NCBI GenBank assembly: GCA_022113835.1
Contig: JAILWY010000026.1
Span: 1,818,001-1,882,000 of the forward strand
Direction of reading: 5' to 3'
DNA length: 64,000 bases
Source of the DNA: Atopsyche davidsoni
Taxonomy: Eukaryota > Arthropoda > Insecta > Trichoptera > Hydrobiosidae
Shown: one piece after another, positions 11,826 through 24,600 of the stretch
Position numbering within the stretch: the stretch's first letter is position 1
Layout of the letters: every line of letters begins with the position of its first letter
Position numbers and translations under genes: made by a program
Notes under the pieces: model-generated
Databases searched by the model: none
What the model saw: only the letters and a program-made list of their open reading frames with translations
What the model was told of the DNA's origin: nothing

Positions 11826-13775
11826 GATAGAATGCATGTTTTAAGATAAATTTAAAAGTCAATTTTCTCCTATGCGAAATTATTTGTTTTGTCAAGTGCA
11901 AAACCTATAGAGTTTTATAATGAAATAAAGAGCTTAACAAACTTATTAGTTACTGCAATAATTTAAATGCTCAAAAAATAATAAAATACATCGTTTTACT
12001 ACCTGCAAGGAAACTGATAGAATGCAGGAATTTTGTTTAATTCAATTCATCAGAAAGTTTCTCCCAGTCTAGCCTACTAAATTAAATGCCCACCAGTGGA
12101 ATGAAATCTGTCTCCGCCCCTGCACTCGCCTGGCCAGGGCAATATACCCCTTTTGCGGGCATTATAACGAGTTTACGCTGGCCCACACACGAAAATAAAG
12201 CTAGCTTTATAAGCTTCGTTATTTACATCAACCAAAAGCTTTGCGGTTATTAAATTATGAAAATAATGCTTTTTATTAACTCCCCGTAATGCTTGTTATG
12301 AATCATTTACTAATCGTTTTGTTTTTATCGCTGTGTGACTTTATTAATTTGTATGGTAATGCTGTGTTGTTCCATTGATATAAATCAATGATTTATGTTG
12401 TCCTTATGCAATATTGTGGATAATAGCAGTGTTCATTTATAACGTTTGTTTAAAATGAAGTATTTCGGGGTAATTAATAATACCCTAAGCACACAGCCTC
12501 TCCCGCAAGAGCCGAAGGCATTACGGAGTCTACGTTGTGTCATGCATCAATATTTATTGTTCTGAGATTAGAAAGGGTTGTTGTGTAAGACATGCAGTGA
12601 AGCAAAATAATAATAACTATATTAAAAATACATTATTACACCTTCTGTGCAATAATTTAAATAATCTATTTTTACTCAAAATAATTTACTATTAAAAGAT
12701 TGTTAAAATTATTTATTTTCCAATATTGAATTCGGTTGCTTCAGTATTGCACACGATAAAAGCCCGAAAGTAACCATATAATGAAATAACAAACTATGGT
12801 TTTTATATTAAAAACTATTATTGTTATATTATTGATTTTTGTGAAGACCGTCTCACAGGAAGTACGATTTTGCCTATACAGGTTTTATTGATTGATTGAT
12901 AATTTTTAATATTTGAAAAAATGTACTTAATCATTATCAATCTATTATTGTTAATTAACAACGTCAATTTAATAATGCGACTTGCAAATACAAATGTGAC
13001 TCGAGGGGCGATTATCACAGTCGATGATTGAATTCGAGTCTCATCACCCATTGCGGCTAATTATGCAGGCGTGGGCGCGCTCGGCTTCCGGTCGATACCT
13101 CAAGCAGCCTGCACACGCTGCGACACAGCCGACAACCACACCCTAACTAACCAATATTGTCCTCTTTTGCGTCGTTCACTACAAGTTGAAACCACACAAG
13201 AGGACGATATGGGCCTATTACCGTTCGGTTGTCGGTTGCGTTGCAGCTTGTGTGGGCTGTTTTATTTTACTGCACCGTGCTGATTTTCGTGCACCGTCTG
13301 CAGCTTTCGCAAACTGCTCGTTTCGGGTTAAAATTACTTGCTGTATTTTTTTTTTTTTAATCGTGCATTAAAAGAACGGAAGCCATCGTACATAATTTTA
13401 TGTTTACGCCACGTGCGTAAAACGTTCAATGCTAATCTGAATATTGTGTAAAGTCGAGTACAGTTTATGAAATCAGACACTGCTTGAAATCACCAACCTT
13501 GCATGTTGGTGAGACTAGTCATAGTATAAAATTTTTATAATGGTATTCCACCAAGTAATTTGAGTCAAGAATGTTCAATATGCAAATAGACTGCTTATCA
13601 TTATAAATGCACACCTGTAGCCCAGCCAGGCTATCGTCCTCGCGGTCTTGAAGCTTCGCAGGTTCCTCAAGTCCACTGTCTGGACGAGGGAGTCCAGGTA
13701 GCTATCGTAGTCCCGGTGAGGAAGAAGCCTCCTATCGCCCTCCACCCCGGGACTGTATGCATACTTGTACGCCAT
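7245..13775 (-). CDS. CFAP299: CFAP299-like cilia/flagella protein, first two coding exons (partial)
   Basis: Two exons, 13615-13775 (161 nt) and 7245-7422 (178 nt), join in frame to give 113 residues from an initiator ATG at 13775. The match to CFAP299 (vertebrate C4orf22) comes from family memory. It rests on the spaced pattern YDSYLDSLVQTVDL, then ARTIAWLGYRSTGE, an arginine-rich helix, and LAKREYNNRINLLQ, which align with YEDFLDS..TVDL, LVELGYRGTGE and LAMREEDNR.GKL. CFAP299 is a conserved protein of ciliated organisms linked to motile cilia and sperm; its biochemical role is poorly known. Exon 2 ends in phase 0 just before the expected IFIRD-type segment, so the remaining exons must lie left of position 7245, probably outside the window. 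The 6.2-kb intron is AT-rich. Confidence 0.75.
11768..11820. repeat. (TA)n microsatellite
   Basis: About 26 uninterrupted TA units inside CFAP299 intron 1. The open frame that crosses it (Ile-Tyr repeats) is an artefact. Confidence 0.98.
12826..12945. repeat. Repeat family D, rearranged copy
   Basis: The right half, ATTTGAAAAAATGTACTTAA followed by TCATTATCAATC, is a direct match to 25855-25890. The left half (TGTGAAGAC ... TACGATTTTG ... CAGGTTTTATTGATTGATTG) is the reverse complement of the part that follows in the 25746-25935 copy. The result is a self-complementary block with GATTGATAAT and ATTATCAATC arms. Confidence 0.7.
13031..13330. other. GC-enriched segment near CFAP299 exon 1
   Basis: More GC and CpG than the neighbouring intron. 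Short open frames on the + strand show no recognisable protein. A regulatory role is possible because it lies 285 bp inside intron 1, but nothing in the sequence proves it. Confidence 0.25.
13615..13775 (-). CDS. CFAP299: CFAP299 coding exon 1
   Basis: The ATG is at 13775-13773 and begins MAYKYAYSPGVEGDRR. The exon ends CTACAG followed by GTGTGC (donor at 13614), splitting an Arg codon after two bases. That phase fits exon 2 exactly. The sequence just upstream of the ATG, TTTCAGG, could also act as a splice acceptor, so a 5' UTR exon is possible. Confidence 0.75.
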
Positions 13776-16700
13776 CCTGAAACTTCCTGAGTTCAGTTCT
13801 CTCGTTCAGTTTTTTAAAGCATGGTGTTTTTATTTAAGACTATTTTTTTATTGTATGATTATTAAATAATTTTCACTAAAAATTTTGACATGTGCTTGTT
13901 TGAATATATTTTGATGACTGCTACATGTTTTGGTATTTTGAAGCTAAATTTAATATAAGAACATAACCTTTTGTTCGTTTATTTTTTTTATGCATTAAAA
14001 ATAAATAAATGCTAGAGTTCACATTATACATTATACAATTATATAGTTTGGCAGAATTTGCTTGTATATCTGTAAAAAAGGTAGATAACTTTAAAAAAAG
14101 CTGCTCACTTTATTAGTTTATTTTAAATTTACATTTCATTTAAATTTTATTACATAAATATTTAAATTTAAACTAAACATAAATTTATATTTTTACAGAA
14201 AAAAAAGCACGTAAAATACCCAAATAATGCTTATAGTTTTTTTTGTAATGTAATAGGTAAATTCGTAAATATTCCATGACCCTATAATTTTAATTGTTAA
14301 ATCTCCTATTCTATACCATTCACTTTAATTATAATTTGAGTTATTGGTGATAATCAAAACCAGTGGTTACAATTTAAAGTTCACAATATAAAAATGTAGA
14401 TTATATTTATATCATGCTACCAAAACCAACATTCTTTGAAAATCTATTATTCTATCTAAGATATCAGTATTCACCTAGAACCACTTGGTGATTAGATAAA
14501 CACGAATTGAAAAAATACATACTTCAAATCTAGTCCCTGGTAAAATAAAAAAATTAAACACATTTTAAATGCGTTAAAATTATAACATATGAAACTTATA
14601 TATTTTAAGCAAAATTTGTGTCAACCTTAAACATATAAAAATTGTTAAACGTAAGAACGTTTGAATAAAAATACTTTCTAAAAACTAGCAACTCTATCAA
14701 AAATTTATGCCAAAATTTACACGTAATATAAATTTAATATCTTCATTGTAAATATGTTACGAAACTCAAATTTATTGTTGCCAACCTGCCGAACTGAAAT
14801 GTTTTAGTTATTAAGTCAGTATTAAATAAGAGTACGAATAATTATATCCGGAAACGGCAACAATTTCCTTTAGTGCCCATATTGGAATTGAAGTTTTCCG
14901 TGAAGTGTGTGGGCTTTATTCCACCGTCTGAAACAATTCCCCCTGAAGTAAGGGAGGTGTTACTTAAAAAGTTTTCCAGAAACTCTGCGGTACTTTTCCT
15001 TGGAACAATGCTATTTTTGTTCGCATGCAGATTTTGCAGTTAATTCTTTTTCGAAACTTTACTTCTTGCATTAAGTATTATTTGCGACTTAATTATAATC
15101 AAATAAAAAACATATTTTATTTCAAAACATGTCAATATTATAAATGTGAAACAAACAATTTCCTGGCTGTTTACGTCTTTTAAAAGTACCTCTTGAAAGA
15201 CTAAAGCGCTCATAATTAAGAATGATTACGATCCTTTAACTATTTGCTGTTTTAATATATAGCATTCAAAATCAAACCAGTTATGGACTCAAATTATAAT
15301 AATATAATAGTAATTCTCAAATAATTTGGTAAACTCATACAATTAATAACTTGCGTTAAACATAAGTAAAGCTTGACAAAATTGATTATTCAAATAAATT
15401 GAAATTGACTTATTTACTTTATTTCAATCGATATCCATTGCTTAAAGGATTGAGGAAAAGGAAAATAATCTAAATAAATCAAAAAATAAATTAGGCGCTG
15501 GAATTCATTCCAATTGATCTAATGAATCAGAGTATGAAGAGATTTATCAACAGCAACTGCGTAAAATGATTCATTGTTCGTGGTCTGGTTATTTTGCCCG
15601 TAATTTCGCATCCCCTAAAGCAGAATACGAATAAAAAATATTATTGGAAACATAATTGAGATATCTTTTTTATTTTTTTTTAAATACATACATTTTTTTT
15701 AAAGGTTGATGCCTTTGTATGCCTTGCATGCATGCGGAGAGTACATCTGTTTTTGTATGAAAGCATTCAAACGCTCTTATCCCCAGTAGAACTGTCTAAG
15801 AGGTAGTGCGTGAATAAGCCCGTGATTACCAAAGACAAGAAGTGTCGGAGTATTATGCTCTATGACGGTGCGACATATGACAATTATTGTCTATGCTCCA
15901 AGCCCCTGTGAAAAGCAGCAGATGGCAAGTCTGGATATTTTGAAAATATAATACAGTGAAGCAAGATAATGAAGCAGCATCCCTTCTAGTACGCCTGAAA
16001 AAATAAAACAACCCAATGATATTCTACTGAATAGTTGAATTCAAAATATTAACAATATTTTGATAATACCGTGTGTATTTCTATGATAATCTAGTTGGCG
16101 GTTTGTTTACAATCAGATTTAATGCTAATTTAATATTGTCAGGTTGGATTGCGTCAAAGACAAAGGTAATGAAATTGAACCGAACGCGGAATTTACAGTG
16201 ACATTTTCATTGCCTTCTACAAATACTGCAATTCAGAACTAGGAATAGACGTTTCTAAATGTAGCACAACATGATACTGTGTTTAATGCAATTTTTTATT
16301 ATAAATGCTCGTACTTTGCATCAAATGAATAGTCATTACTTTTTACTGTACAAAACACAATATTAAAAGTGTCATCATTGAATTTTAAAATGAAGTAACA
16401 TTTATTATAGAAAATATTATTTACAACAAAATATCATAACTCATTAAAAAATATGCAGCTTTGCATGTGTAACACGTTACTTTTTAAAGCTAACCTTTTT
16501 AAGTACCTTACATAATATACCATAGTAATCTGATGATAAAAGTATTTGATTTTCTGTGCTGTGGGTTGAGTGGGTTATAAAATGTGCGGATATAATAAAA
16601 ATAATCAATAGTTTTCATTGGAAAGTAATATAAGTGACTCGATGGGTGTAATTATTACATCTGTCCACGATTGCTTCCAATCCAGAAGCAAGTTTGCATA

Positions 16701-17732
16701 GTAAACCACCTTTCAGGCGCGGTGTAGTTCTCAGTATCTCAGACCCCAGAATGCGGATCAATTATAAATATTTTATATCAATCGTTGATTTCTTACATAC
16801 CATGGTATCTGAGTGTAATTCTCCTGGTGTCCTATGACTTCGAATCCACTAACAAGGTTAGTCAACGAGTCGTTCTGCAGGCGTGGTGTAGTTTTCTCTG
16901 ACCGGGTTCAGTATCTGAGTTCACGCTCGAGCTGGCTCGTTGCGGGTTCTGGGGAAATGCGAGGCGACGGAAGAGATGTGCGAGGCATATTGCATATACA
17001 TTGCCGACGTTAGTCGCACAATATCTTGCCACAGAAGCTTGTAAATAAAATCATGCAAATGAGCTGTTTTATAGCCTTCATTTGTATAGATTTTCCGTGT
17101 TGTTTTTCGATACAGCTGCGTTAGGCTGGGAAACAAACACAGCAGCGTTTTTGTTGTGTTAAATTTCTCAAGAAATATTAGCAATAGATTTTTTAAACCT
17201 ATACAGGTCTATTGTTCATATAAATCGATTTTATTTACAGAAAAACCCTCGTTAAATGTTAGTCAAAAATTTGTATACATATAAGATAAATACTTTTTAA
17301 TTCATCTGCATGTTTAACATTGATAAAGAAATAGACATTGATATATAAAGAATTGTGCTTTAGTATACACAAAAGGTTCTAGTTTTCAACATCAATTTCA
17401 TACATTAGGTGTATTTATATCTCACTGTATATTTCTTTTGGTTTAGTTTCAATGAAATGTTAGCTTGTAAATAATGAGTGTGAATTATTAACTCCTTGTA
17501 GCACTGAACCATATTTTACCGCGCAAGAATCCCAAAGTCGAAAAAAGCCCGTCTCTCTCTCTTTATATTACGTTTCCTTCACACGTTTCCAATCTCCACG
17601 GTCACGTGTTTGACTTCCAGTCGACGCGCATTTTAACGAATTACAACTTTAACAAATTTCACAGCAAAGTATAACCATAAATGTAACAGAAACACAATTA
17701 CATTTTGGACAATTTAAAATAAATGTATATAT
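13776..17732. other. Spacer between the divergent CFAP299 and NOS genes, left part
   Basis: AT-rich, with no exon recognised. A loose duplication of GGCGYGGTGTAGTTYTC plus CAGTATCT occurs at about 16717-16740 and 16879-16917. The divergent promoters and untranslated NOS 5' exons could lie here, but none could be assigned. Confidence 0.4.
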
Positions 17733-18016
17733 ATAATGATAAAAGTAACTTTGTACTCTGTCTTCACTTGGAGTTTATTAAATTTTTTGCAACACTAGTT
17801 TCGACCAAATAGACTAGGTCATCATCAGATGCATAACTAAACTGAGTTATCAGTTTATGACGATGATGATGTTTATGATGATGACCTAGTCTATTTGGTC
17901 GAAACTAGTCATGCAAAAAAATATATAATAAACTCCAAGTGAAGACAGAATACAAAGTTACTTTTATCATTATAATAATGGATCTTCACCAATCAAATGC
18001 CATGCCCCTCAACAAG
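17733..18016. mobile_element. Palindromic MITE, family C, full copy
   Basis: Two arms of about 85-90 bp face each other: 17733-17825 and 17880-17974. They share AAAGTAACTTTGTA, GTCTTCACTTGGAGTTTATT and ACTAGTTTCGACCAAATAGA, then GACTAGGTCATCATC, with a few mismatches. The centre is a run of ATGATG-like triplets. The family continues outside the hairpin to about 18016, since GGATCTTCACCAATCAAAT and CCTCAACAAG recur inverted at 27137-27180. No coding capacity. A third fragment lies at 6530-6615. Confidence 0.85.
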
Positions 18017-18539
18017 ATTAAAATATATGCATTACTTCTCCAAGACACGGTGTAAAAGAATTAATGATATCAAATTATTTTTATTAACTTGAGTAGTTAA
18101 ATAACATAATAATAACAGTTCATTATTTTAGAACATACGAATCTGTCGATAGAAAGTAAAAAGTTGTTAATTTTTCATCAAAATTATTTTTTTTATTATG
18201 GACAATTTAATACAATCTAAAATATTATTTCACACCTATCATTTTAGCATGCCTTAAAGACGATTGAAAATTCATTTTAAACAATTAAATTGTACGTTAA
18301 AATTATCAGAGATAGCATAATCTAAAAAAAAACATTGGTGTTATTGTACTTCTTATTTATTTTTATTTTTAAAAATCAAATGAAATTCAGTGTTTTTGAT
18401 CTTATCGAATTGATCAAAAAATATCCCTAATATTGTAAAAGCACCTTTGATTTTTTTACTACAGTTATAAACCCACGTATACCTTATATATATATTGATT
18501 ACTTCTGTTTATGGTTATTGTGGTGTGTATGATACAATT

Positions 18540-18790
18540 CACTGCGCAGGGGTCTCATTTATCTCCACAAGTTGGCACCACAACTAGTTGCGATCAAATC
18601 AAGCCCGAGGTATCAAATGACTTCCGCCACTTAATCTCAGATCTTCCAACAAGTGAGACACGCCGCTAAACGGCTTTGCACTTCCTGAGATGACGTCACA
18701 GATACCATCTTGGAGGCTTCGGGCCGAGGGGAGGCACTCCAGGCAAGGACGGGGGAGATGGGAGTGATGGGGGTGACTGGAAGACTATTG
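18540..18790. other. GC-rich block with ATGACGTCAC, paired with foldback repeat
   Basis: GC-rich sequence with the CRE-like palindrome TGACGTCA near 18693 and the adjacent ACCATCTTGGAGGC. It resembles the block at 2010-2460 in composition, in this motif and in being followed by foldback repeat family A. It is probably transposon-derived. Confidence 0.4.
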
Positions 18791-18819
18791 ATGCCAACAT
18801 TTTAACTATAATACATATT

Positions 18820-19037
18820 CAATATTTTTGACAGAGAGTACTTGGTGGAATTCCATTTTAATATTTTTGAATAAAATACTTGAGTGATTTTCCACATTTC
18901 CGTTTTTATTAGTGACCGGTTTCGCCAACCTTTCACGTTGGAATTATCAAACAGAGTCTACGTGAAAGGTTGGCGAAACCGGTCACTAATAAAAACGGAA
19001 GTGTGGAAAATCACTCAAGTATTTTATTCAAAAATAT
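18820..19037. mobile_element. Foldback repeat family A, copy 2 (77-bp arms)
   Basis: The arms 18861-18937 and 18961-19037 are each 77 bp and reverse-complementary with one visible mismatch (position 18898, T, against 19000-19002, GTG). The loop is 23 bp. The arms include GTGACCGGTTTCGCCAACC. The leader AATATTTTTGACAGAGAGTA at 18821 is shared with 2520, and inverted with 44817. It has no coding capacity. Near-perfect arms imply a young element or ongoing gene conversion between the arms. Confidence 0.9.
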
Positions 19038-21528
19038 AAAACATATTTTTTTTACAACGATTAAATAAATTACAGAATTATTTTAGTTTTATATATATTT
19101 TCTGTTCAGATTTTAATTTTACGAATTCACTATAATTTTGATAGTAATTTGAAAGCACATTAAAACGTTCGTACATATTATTTTTAATATATATCGACTT
19201 ACATACAGATTTCAATTAAATCATTTAGTAAGGCAGTATTTTAAAACGATGTTATCAAACACATTCTTAAAATACTCAAAGCCAGATTATATTTGAAAAA
19301 TTTTAATCCAGCGCTTATATACATTTTGTATAATAAAGTTATATTAAACACAAAAGAATAAGTGTTTTACATAATCATTCAATTAATAATATCACTGTCA
19401 TTTTTTTTCCCAATACGATAGTATTGTCGTATATTGAAAGCATGTATTATAAATCATTTTTCAAATATTAACTACGTAAAAGTATACTTTTGAAACATAT
19501 CAATTATTATGACAAAATAAAACAACTAGAAAGTTTAAAAACTACTCCATGCTAAGCCTGCACTCTGCAGTAGACCCTCTGCCATATTTCATCGCTCCTG
19601 CTAAAACTTTCTTTTAGACCTCTACAGAGCTTACTTTGTAATATAAATTTATATACATTCATTTTATAATCACACAAATAAAAAAAAAAAATTAACTTTA
19701 GAGAACAGAAGCAAGAGTTTTTACTGGCTTGGTAATAAATATGTGTATAATATAATAATATGTGTCTTAAGCTTAATGATTTCTTTTAATAGTTACAAAC
19801 AAAAATACTTATTCGTTGCTTTTTTTTATACCATATAAATCAAACCCGTGAATAGTTAAATTCTTTAAAAATAATCATATGTTTATTCTCGATGGACGCT
19901 ACGTACCGATTTTCATCAAAATTTCTTGAAGACCTCTATTTAATTAAACATAATAATGCTGTGTATATTTATAAATACAATCCAGTTAATAAAACTAAAA
20001 TATATTTGCATCCTTACTTAGCATTTGGATGTCAGAGTGTTAAGAATGTTGAATTGATTTTATAAACTTTTGCAAGTGTGTAGTCGGGCCATATTTAATA
20101 TCTCTTGGGAAATTCATTGTGTTGTTATGTTTTGTACTGAGCTCCTTGTAAATTGAATAAACTTAGAAACTTACATGTGTCTATGGTAGACTTGAAAATA
20201 GTGACTTTATAAATTCATCGTTAAATGTTAAATTATTCAAATGAAGGCACCAATCGGAAACCATATTTGTTTTATAAAGTGATTTTCGTTGAAATCGAAT
20301 GGTACATCGCTGAATATAATCATTAATCAAACTTCCTGAAACCGCTGTAGTTTACCAAGAAATTTCCATATAAAAGTATTTTTAACTTTTAATATTAATT
20401 AATATAGCTATCTTTTTTATGTAAACTTTTTATTTATAGACATTGTTCGAATCATTGATGTTTTAAATTTATAAATGTTGAAATTATTAAAATCATGAAT
20501 GCGTCTTCGGACTATCTGTTATCTTGGATAACATTTGGATTTATATACTTTTTTTATTTGATTCCAAAAAATAACACTAATTCTCGTAATAACATAATAA
20601 TTTTATTCACTCTCCAAAGTGTATAAATAAATAAAGATTTTACTTAAATTAATTATTATTCTTTGTATTGAGAAAAGCCCCTCAATTTAGTTTAAGCTGT
20701 TTTTTTATAAATTATATCTGAGAATTTCTGTAATTATGAATACATTAGATCCCAGTCATCAAATTAAATATTTAAGGCAACCATCGTTGAACATCAATGT
20801 ATTACACATTCAGAGTTCAGTTGTAATTAACCGTGAATCGCTGCTAATACTTGTAAACTTTAACTCAAGTATCGTTTAAAACTTTAACTTATCACTTGAA
20901 TGTTTAGCAAGTATTGCCTGAGCATCCATCAGGTGTTAATAAGTCGAGTTTAGTCGTCGCCAGTCTGCAACTAACAATCAAGTTAATCACGGAATATCGC
21001 CTGAAGTTGGCGGACGGCGGCACTCACCTGTGAGCTGACTCGATTCTTGAAGTTACCTATAGTTACCTGCAAACTGCACGGTTGTAAGCGCTTCACCCCA
21101 GACTGAACACAAGAGCAGTATAATTGCACACACAGAAGTCAATTTTGCACCTATAAAGTATTAATAATAATTATTAGATTACTTGGAGCATATATATATA
21201 TTTAAAGTATTGTTTAAAAAAAACATTGATATTGCCACTTCCAATGTGTATAGTAGTGATCAAATTTCAGTACATAGATCTTCTGTTAGATAAAGATATT
21301 ACAATAAAAGTTTTGTTAAATAATATATTTATTTTATGATATGAGAATATATTATACAACTATATGCAATACTTATCAACATCATAATACAAAATGTAAA
21401 TTACATGTAAATCTTTAATGCGATAATATATAGTCAATAATTCGCATACTACGATTATTTCTTAAATAATGAATCGCACATGTGTAACACTTGTATCCAT
21501 GACTAATTAATTTTTTTTTTATTTATAG
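19038..21528. other. Region immediately upstream of first recognised NOS exon
   Basis: Mostly AT-rich. A GC-richer patch lies at about 20940-21120. Insect NOS proteins carry an N-terminal extension before the zinc-site segment, but no exon for it could be recognised here. The exon at 21529 starts at an acceptor, not at an ATG, so at least one exon lies upstream. Confidence 0.4.
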
Positions 21529-21665
21529 TCGCCGCTATGCACGGAGACTGCATGCTTGGGAAGTGTGATGGGCATCCCTGGAAGAGGAGACGAGCCACGT
21601 GGCCCTGAAGAAGTGCTGAAACATGCCAAGGAGTTTCTGGACCAGTACTTCACGTCCATCCGCAG
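21529..21665 (+). CDS. NOS: NOS exon 1 of those seen: zinc site and N-terminal hook region
   Basis: Acceptor ATTTATAG|TCG and donor CGCAG|GTAAAC, 137 nt, starting in phase 0 and ending two bases into an Arg codon. It encodes [15 protein letters not shown], whose C-x4-C supplies the zinc tetrathiolate at the dimer interface, and then [20 protein letters not shown], the conserved first helix of the oxygenase domain. Confidence 0.95.
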
Positions 21666-24600
21666 GTAAACTTATTTTACTACCAGTACTGGAAACGTTC
21701 ACTTCCAGCAAATAATACAATACCTAATATGAACCTTGAAATCTCAAAACTCAAACTATTAAAACATGACATCATAAACCATAAAACAAAATAAAATTAT
21801 TTCAAACGTGATAAGTAAGTTATTTTATAAAGTCATGAAATATACTAAGTATCTACTAGATATTTTACTCACATAGTATATTAATTAAGTGTAAGCGACG
21901 AACACTTTATCTCTTGAGTTGTAATATATTAATGAAGGTCGTCTTGGCGATGGCATATAATGGTGGTTAATTTCCCATGTAAGAGACTCGGTAGTGGATA
22001 CGATAATTAGCACTCATGGGGGTTCAATAGAATCTCTGAGTGGACTATTCACAAGGGGAGTATTTTCTCCGTGATGACCTCTGGAGCTCCATTAATTATA
22101 CTTGTCCAGATAAGTTAAAAAATACTTATATGCGTCTTAAAAATCCCATTGAATTTTTTTATTGAAGACAATGTGAGATATAAATAAATTAATTAAAAAG
22201 CCATTGCTTAAAAATGAATACATGCTATATCAAAAATAGCTTAGTTTAGTTTTTATAGTTTTATAATATTACTCCATTAAAGATTTCATACATTTCTTAT
22301 TCAACTAATAAGTGATTTTAATTTGAATTATTAAATAATTATATTAATAGTTTAATGATTTTTTTTAAATAAATTATAATTGAAAAATATTACTGCACGG
22401 CAACAGGTCTATTAATTTTAATGGATGCCAGGGTTCGTGTAGAATTTCCAAAATCAGGGAAGGCTTAATTTTTGACCACGATCTCAAGTATCAGAACTTG
22501 CATTAAATAAGGGTTGAGCTCGCTTCTTGGTCCCGCACTTAGTGTTATAACGAAGGGGAGAAATTAATATCAAGGACCTGCTATGCAAAATGTTTGACAT
22601 GAAAGCCTCCTTTGTGAAATGAATTAGTTCGTATAAATTAAATATTATATAAATATACGAACATATATCGTAATATTCAGAAGTTCTGCCGTTTGTAAAT
22701 ATACAGCGGTTAAGGTTGTATTTATTTTAAAGCCACGTATCTTACCAATAATTTTAGTTTAAATTCAACGTGTAAGTAAAACACTCGTGTTATTAGCATA
22801 AAATAAATCCTTATTATAATAAGTCTAGTATATTATATGAAGGGTTTTACTAGGCTAACATAATTGTTTTGGTGTTTATGCGACATTTTATAAATTTAAA
22901 AAATGATGTGTTTAATTTTAAATCTCTTTAAATAGAAATACAAAGTTTATATCCTTCCACATAAAAAATGTTTTCTGGGATAATATGGGAAATATTATAA
23001 TAATCAATGGACCAACACAATGTATATTCCAACTGTGTTCTGTGGAATATTTCACATTACTCAAACATTTTCCAAAGAATACCTTCCATAAGTAAAAATA
23101 ATTTTATTAAAATGTAGTGAATTAAAATTCGTATCCTCTCAGCTATTTTATGAATCAAATTTCATCGACTAAATTGTTTTACAAATTTAATAATTTGTTG
23201 TGAATAAAAATTTATACAAATTTAGTATATCCCTTTTATGGGTTATTTTAATGGTCGTTAGAAAATAATTTTAAGTACAGTTTCGAGGATTACCCAAACT
23301 TTTTACATTAATCTGATTAATATTTTGTAAAATATACTTAATGGGATTATCTTTATGATTTTTAAAAATGTAAGGGATATAATTATATTTTTATTTTTTA
23401 AATAAATAATAATGAAACGTTCTTTCGAATTCGTTCCAAGCGGATTCATAAGAATGAATCGTTTGATACATTCCGACTACTATGTATAGTAGAAGTTTAT
23501 GTATAGTAGTCTAATATAAAATTAATTATTACAATGAGTGCAGTGACTGAATAGGGGATGAAATTTAATCCTGTAAGAGTTGTTATAATACTGAATAGAG
23601 GGTAATGTGTTGAACATACATGGACTTCTGAAGCACCTGGCGCCTTGTGCGACGGACCCGTTAAATCCACGCCCACGCCAATGAAAACTACCCCTGACAT
23701 TCTCCCTCTACATTAAACTACATATATTATGATCTCCGAAGTATCTAGTTTTTTCAAAGTAAATATCAAAGTGTTAAAACAAAAACTATTTTCAAAGGCC
23801 TTCCCAAATAAAAAACTTTCACTTTTCATTTTTGGTACAGTAAAAAAAGTTCAATGTACATTTAAAAATTTGTATGTAAATGTTTCAAATGTAAAAGTAA
23901 GTGATAAAAATAAACTCGTTTTCTTAATAACCTTCTATAAAAAAAGTCTTTTATCTAACCGATTTCTGTATCTAAAAAGATTGACCAAACCTCGTGTAAC
24001 GCATATTTAGGCTGTATGGAATCAGGACTAGTTAGTATGTTTATTCTGATAGAAAATGATTTATTCCAGAGAAATTAATTTATCCCATTTTCTCTTCGCT
24101 ACATAAATATGATAATCCTCTTCGAGAAATAAATTGAAACGAGTCTAGACATGAACTTTAGTACGATTATTATAATTGTGTATTTCTATATTATTTTACG
24201 CTTTGCCTAATCTGAGAACGGTTACTTCTAAGATCTTAAAACCACGGAGATTACTCCCGAGGTGAGGATCTTGGAATTGGAAGTCAAATCAGAGGTTAGA
24301 AAACAATTAAGTCCGACAGACGACAGCTGGCCACCTGAATAATATTATAATCAAACACCAACCTTGATTGGATTGCGTACCTTTGGAATATTATGCATAT
24401 TTACAGGCAAAGGACTTGACACAAAGACACATTGCATCATAATAGACGTATATTAAAACTATCCCTTAATTACTGCGAAACCAAAAAGAAATTCAATTTC
24501 TATTTTTTTATCTATTTTCCAAAAGAATAGTTATGATTGTAGCGTTTTTTTTTTAAATTAAATCTAATTTAAAATTTCAAAACCGCATTCTCGTGTTTGA

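Larger units (their letters stand above)
7423..13614 (-). other. CFAP299 intron 1
   Basis: 6.2 kb of AT-rich sequence without a recognised exon. It contains a long TA microsatellite (11768-11820) and a rearranged copy of repeat family D (12826-12945). Close to exon 1 it contains a moderately GC-rich 300-bp segment (13031-13330) that may hold regulatory sequence for the nearby 5' end. Confidence 0.6.

Noticed and set aside
11647..11844. 65-residue open frame with Ile-Tyr repeats
   Set aside because: It is produced by the TA microsatellite.
18528..18545. Short reading YDTIH on the + strand, considered as the missing N-terminal NOS exon
   Set aside because: Only a few residues resemble the YDTLH-type segment; stops follow closely and there is no matching splice donor.
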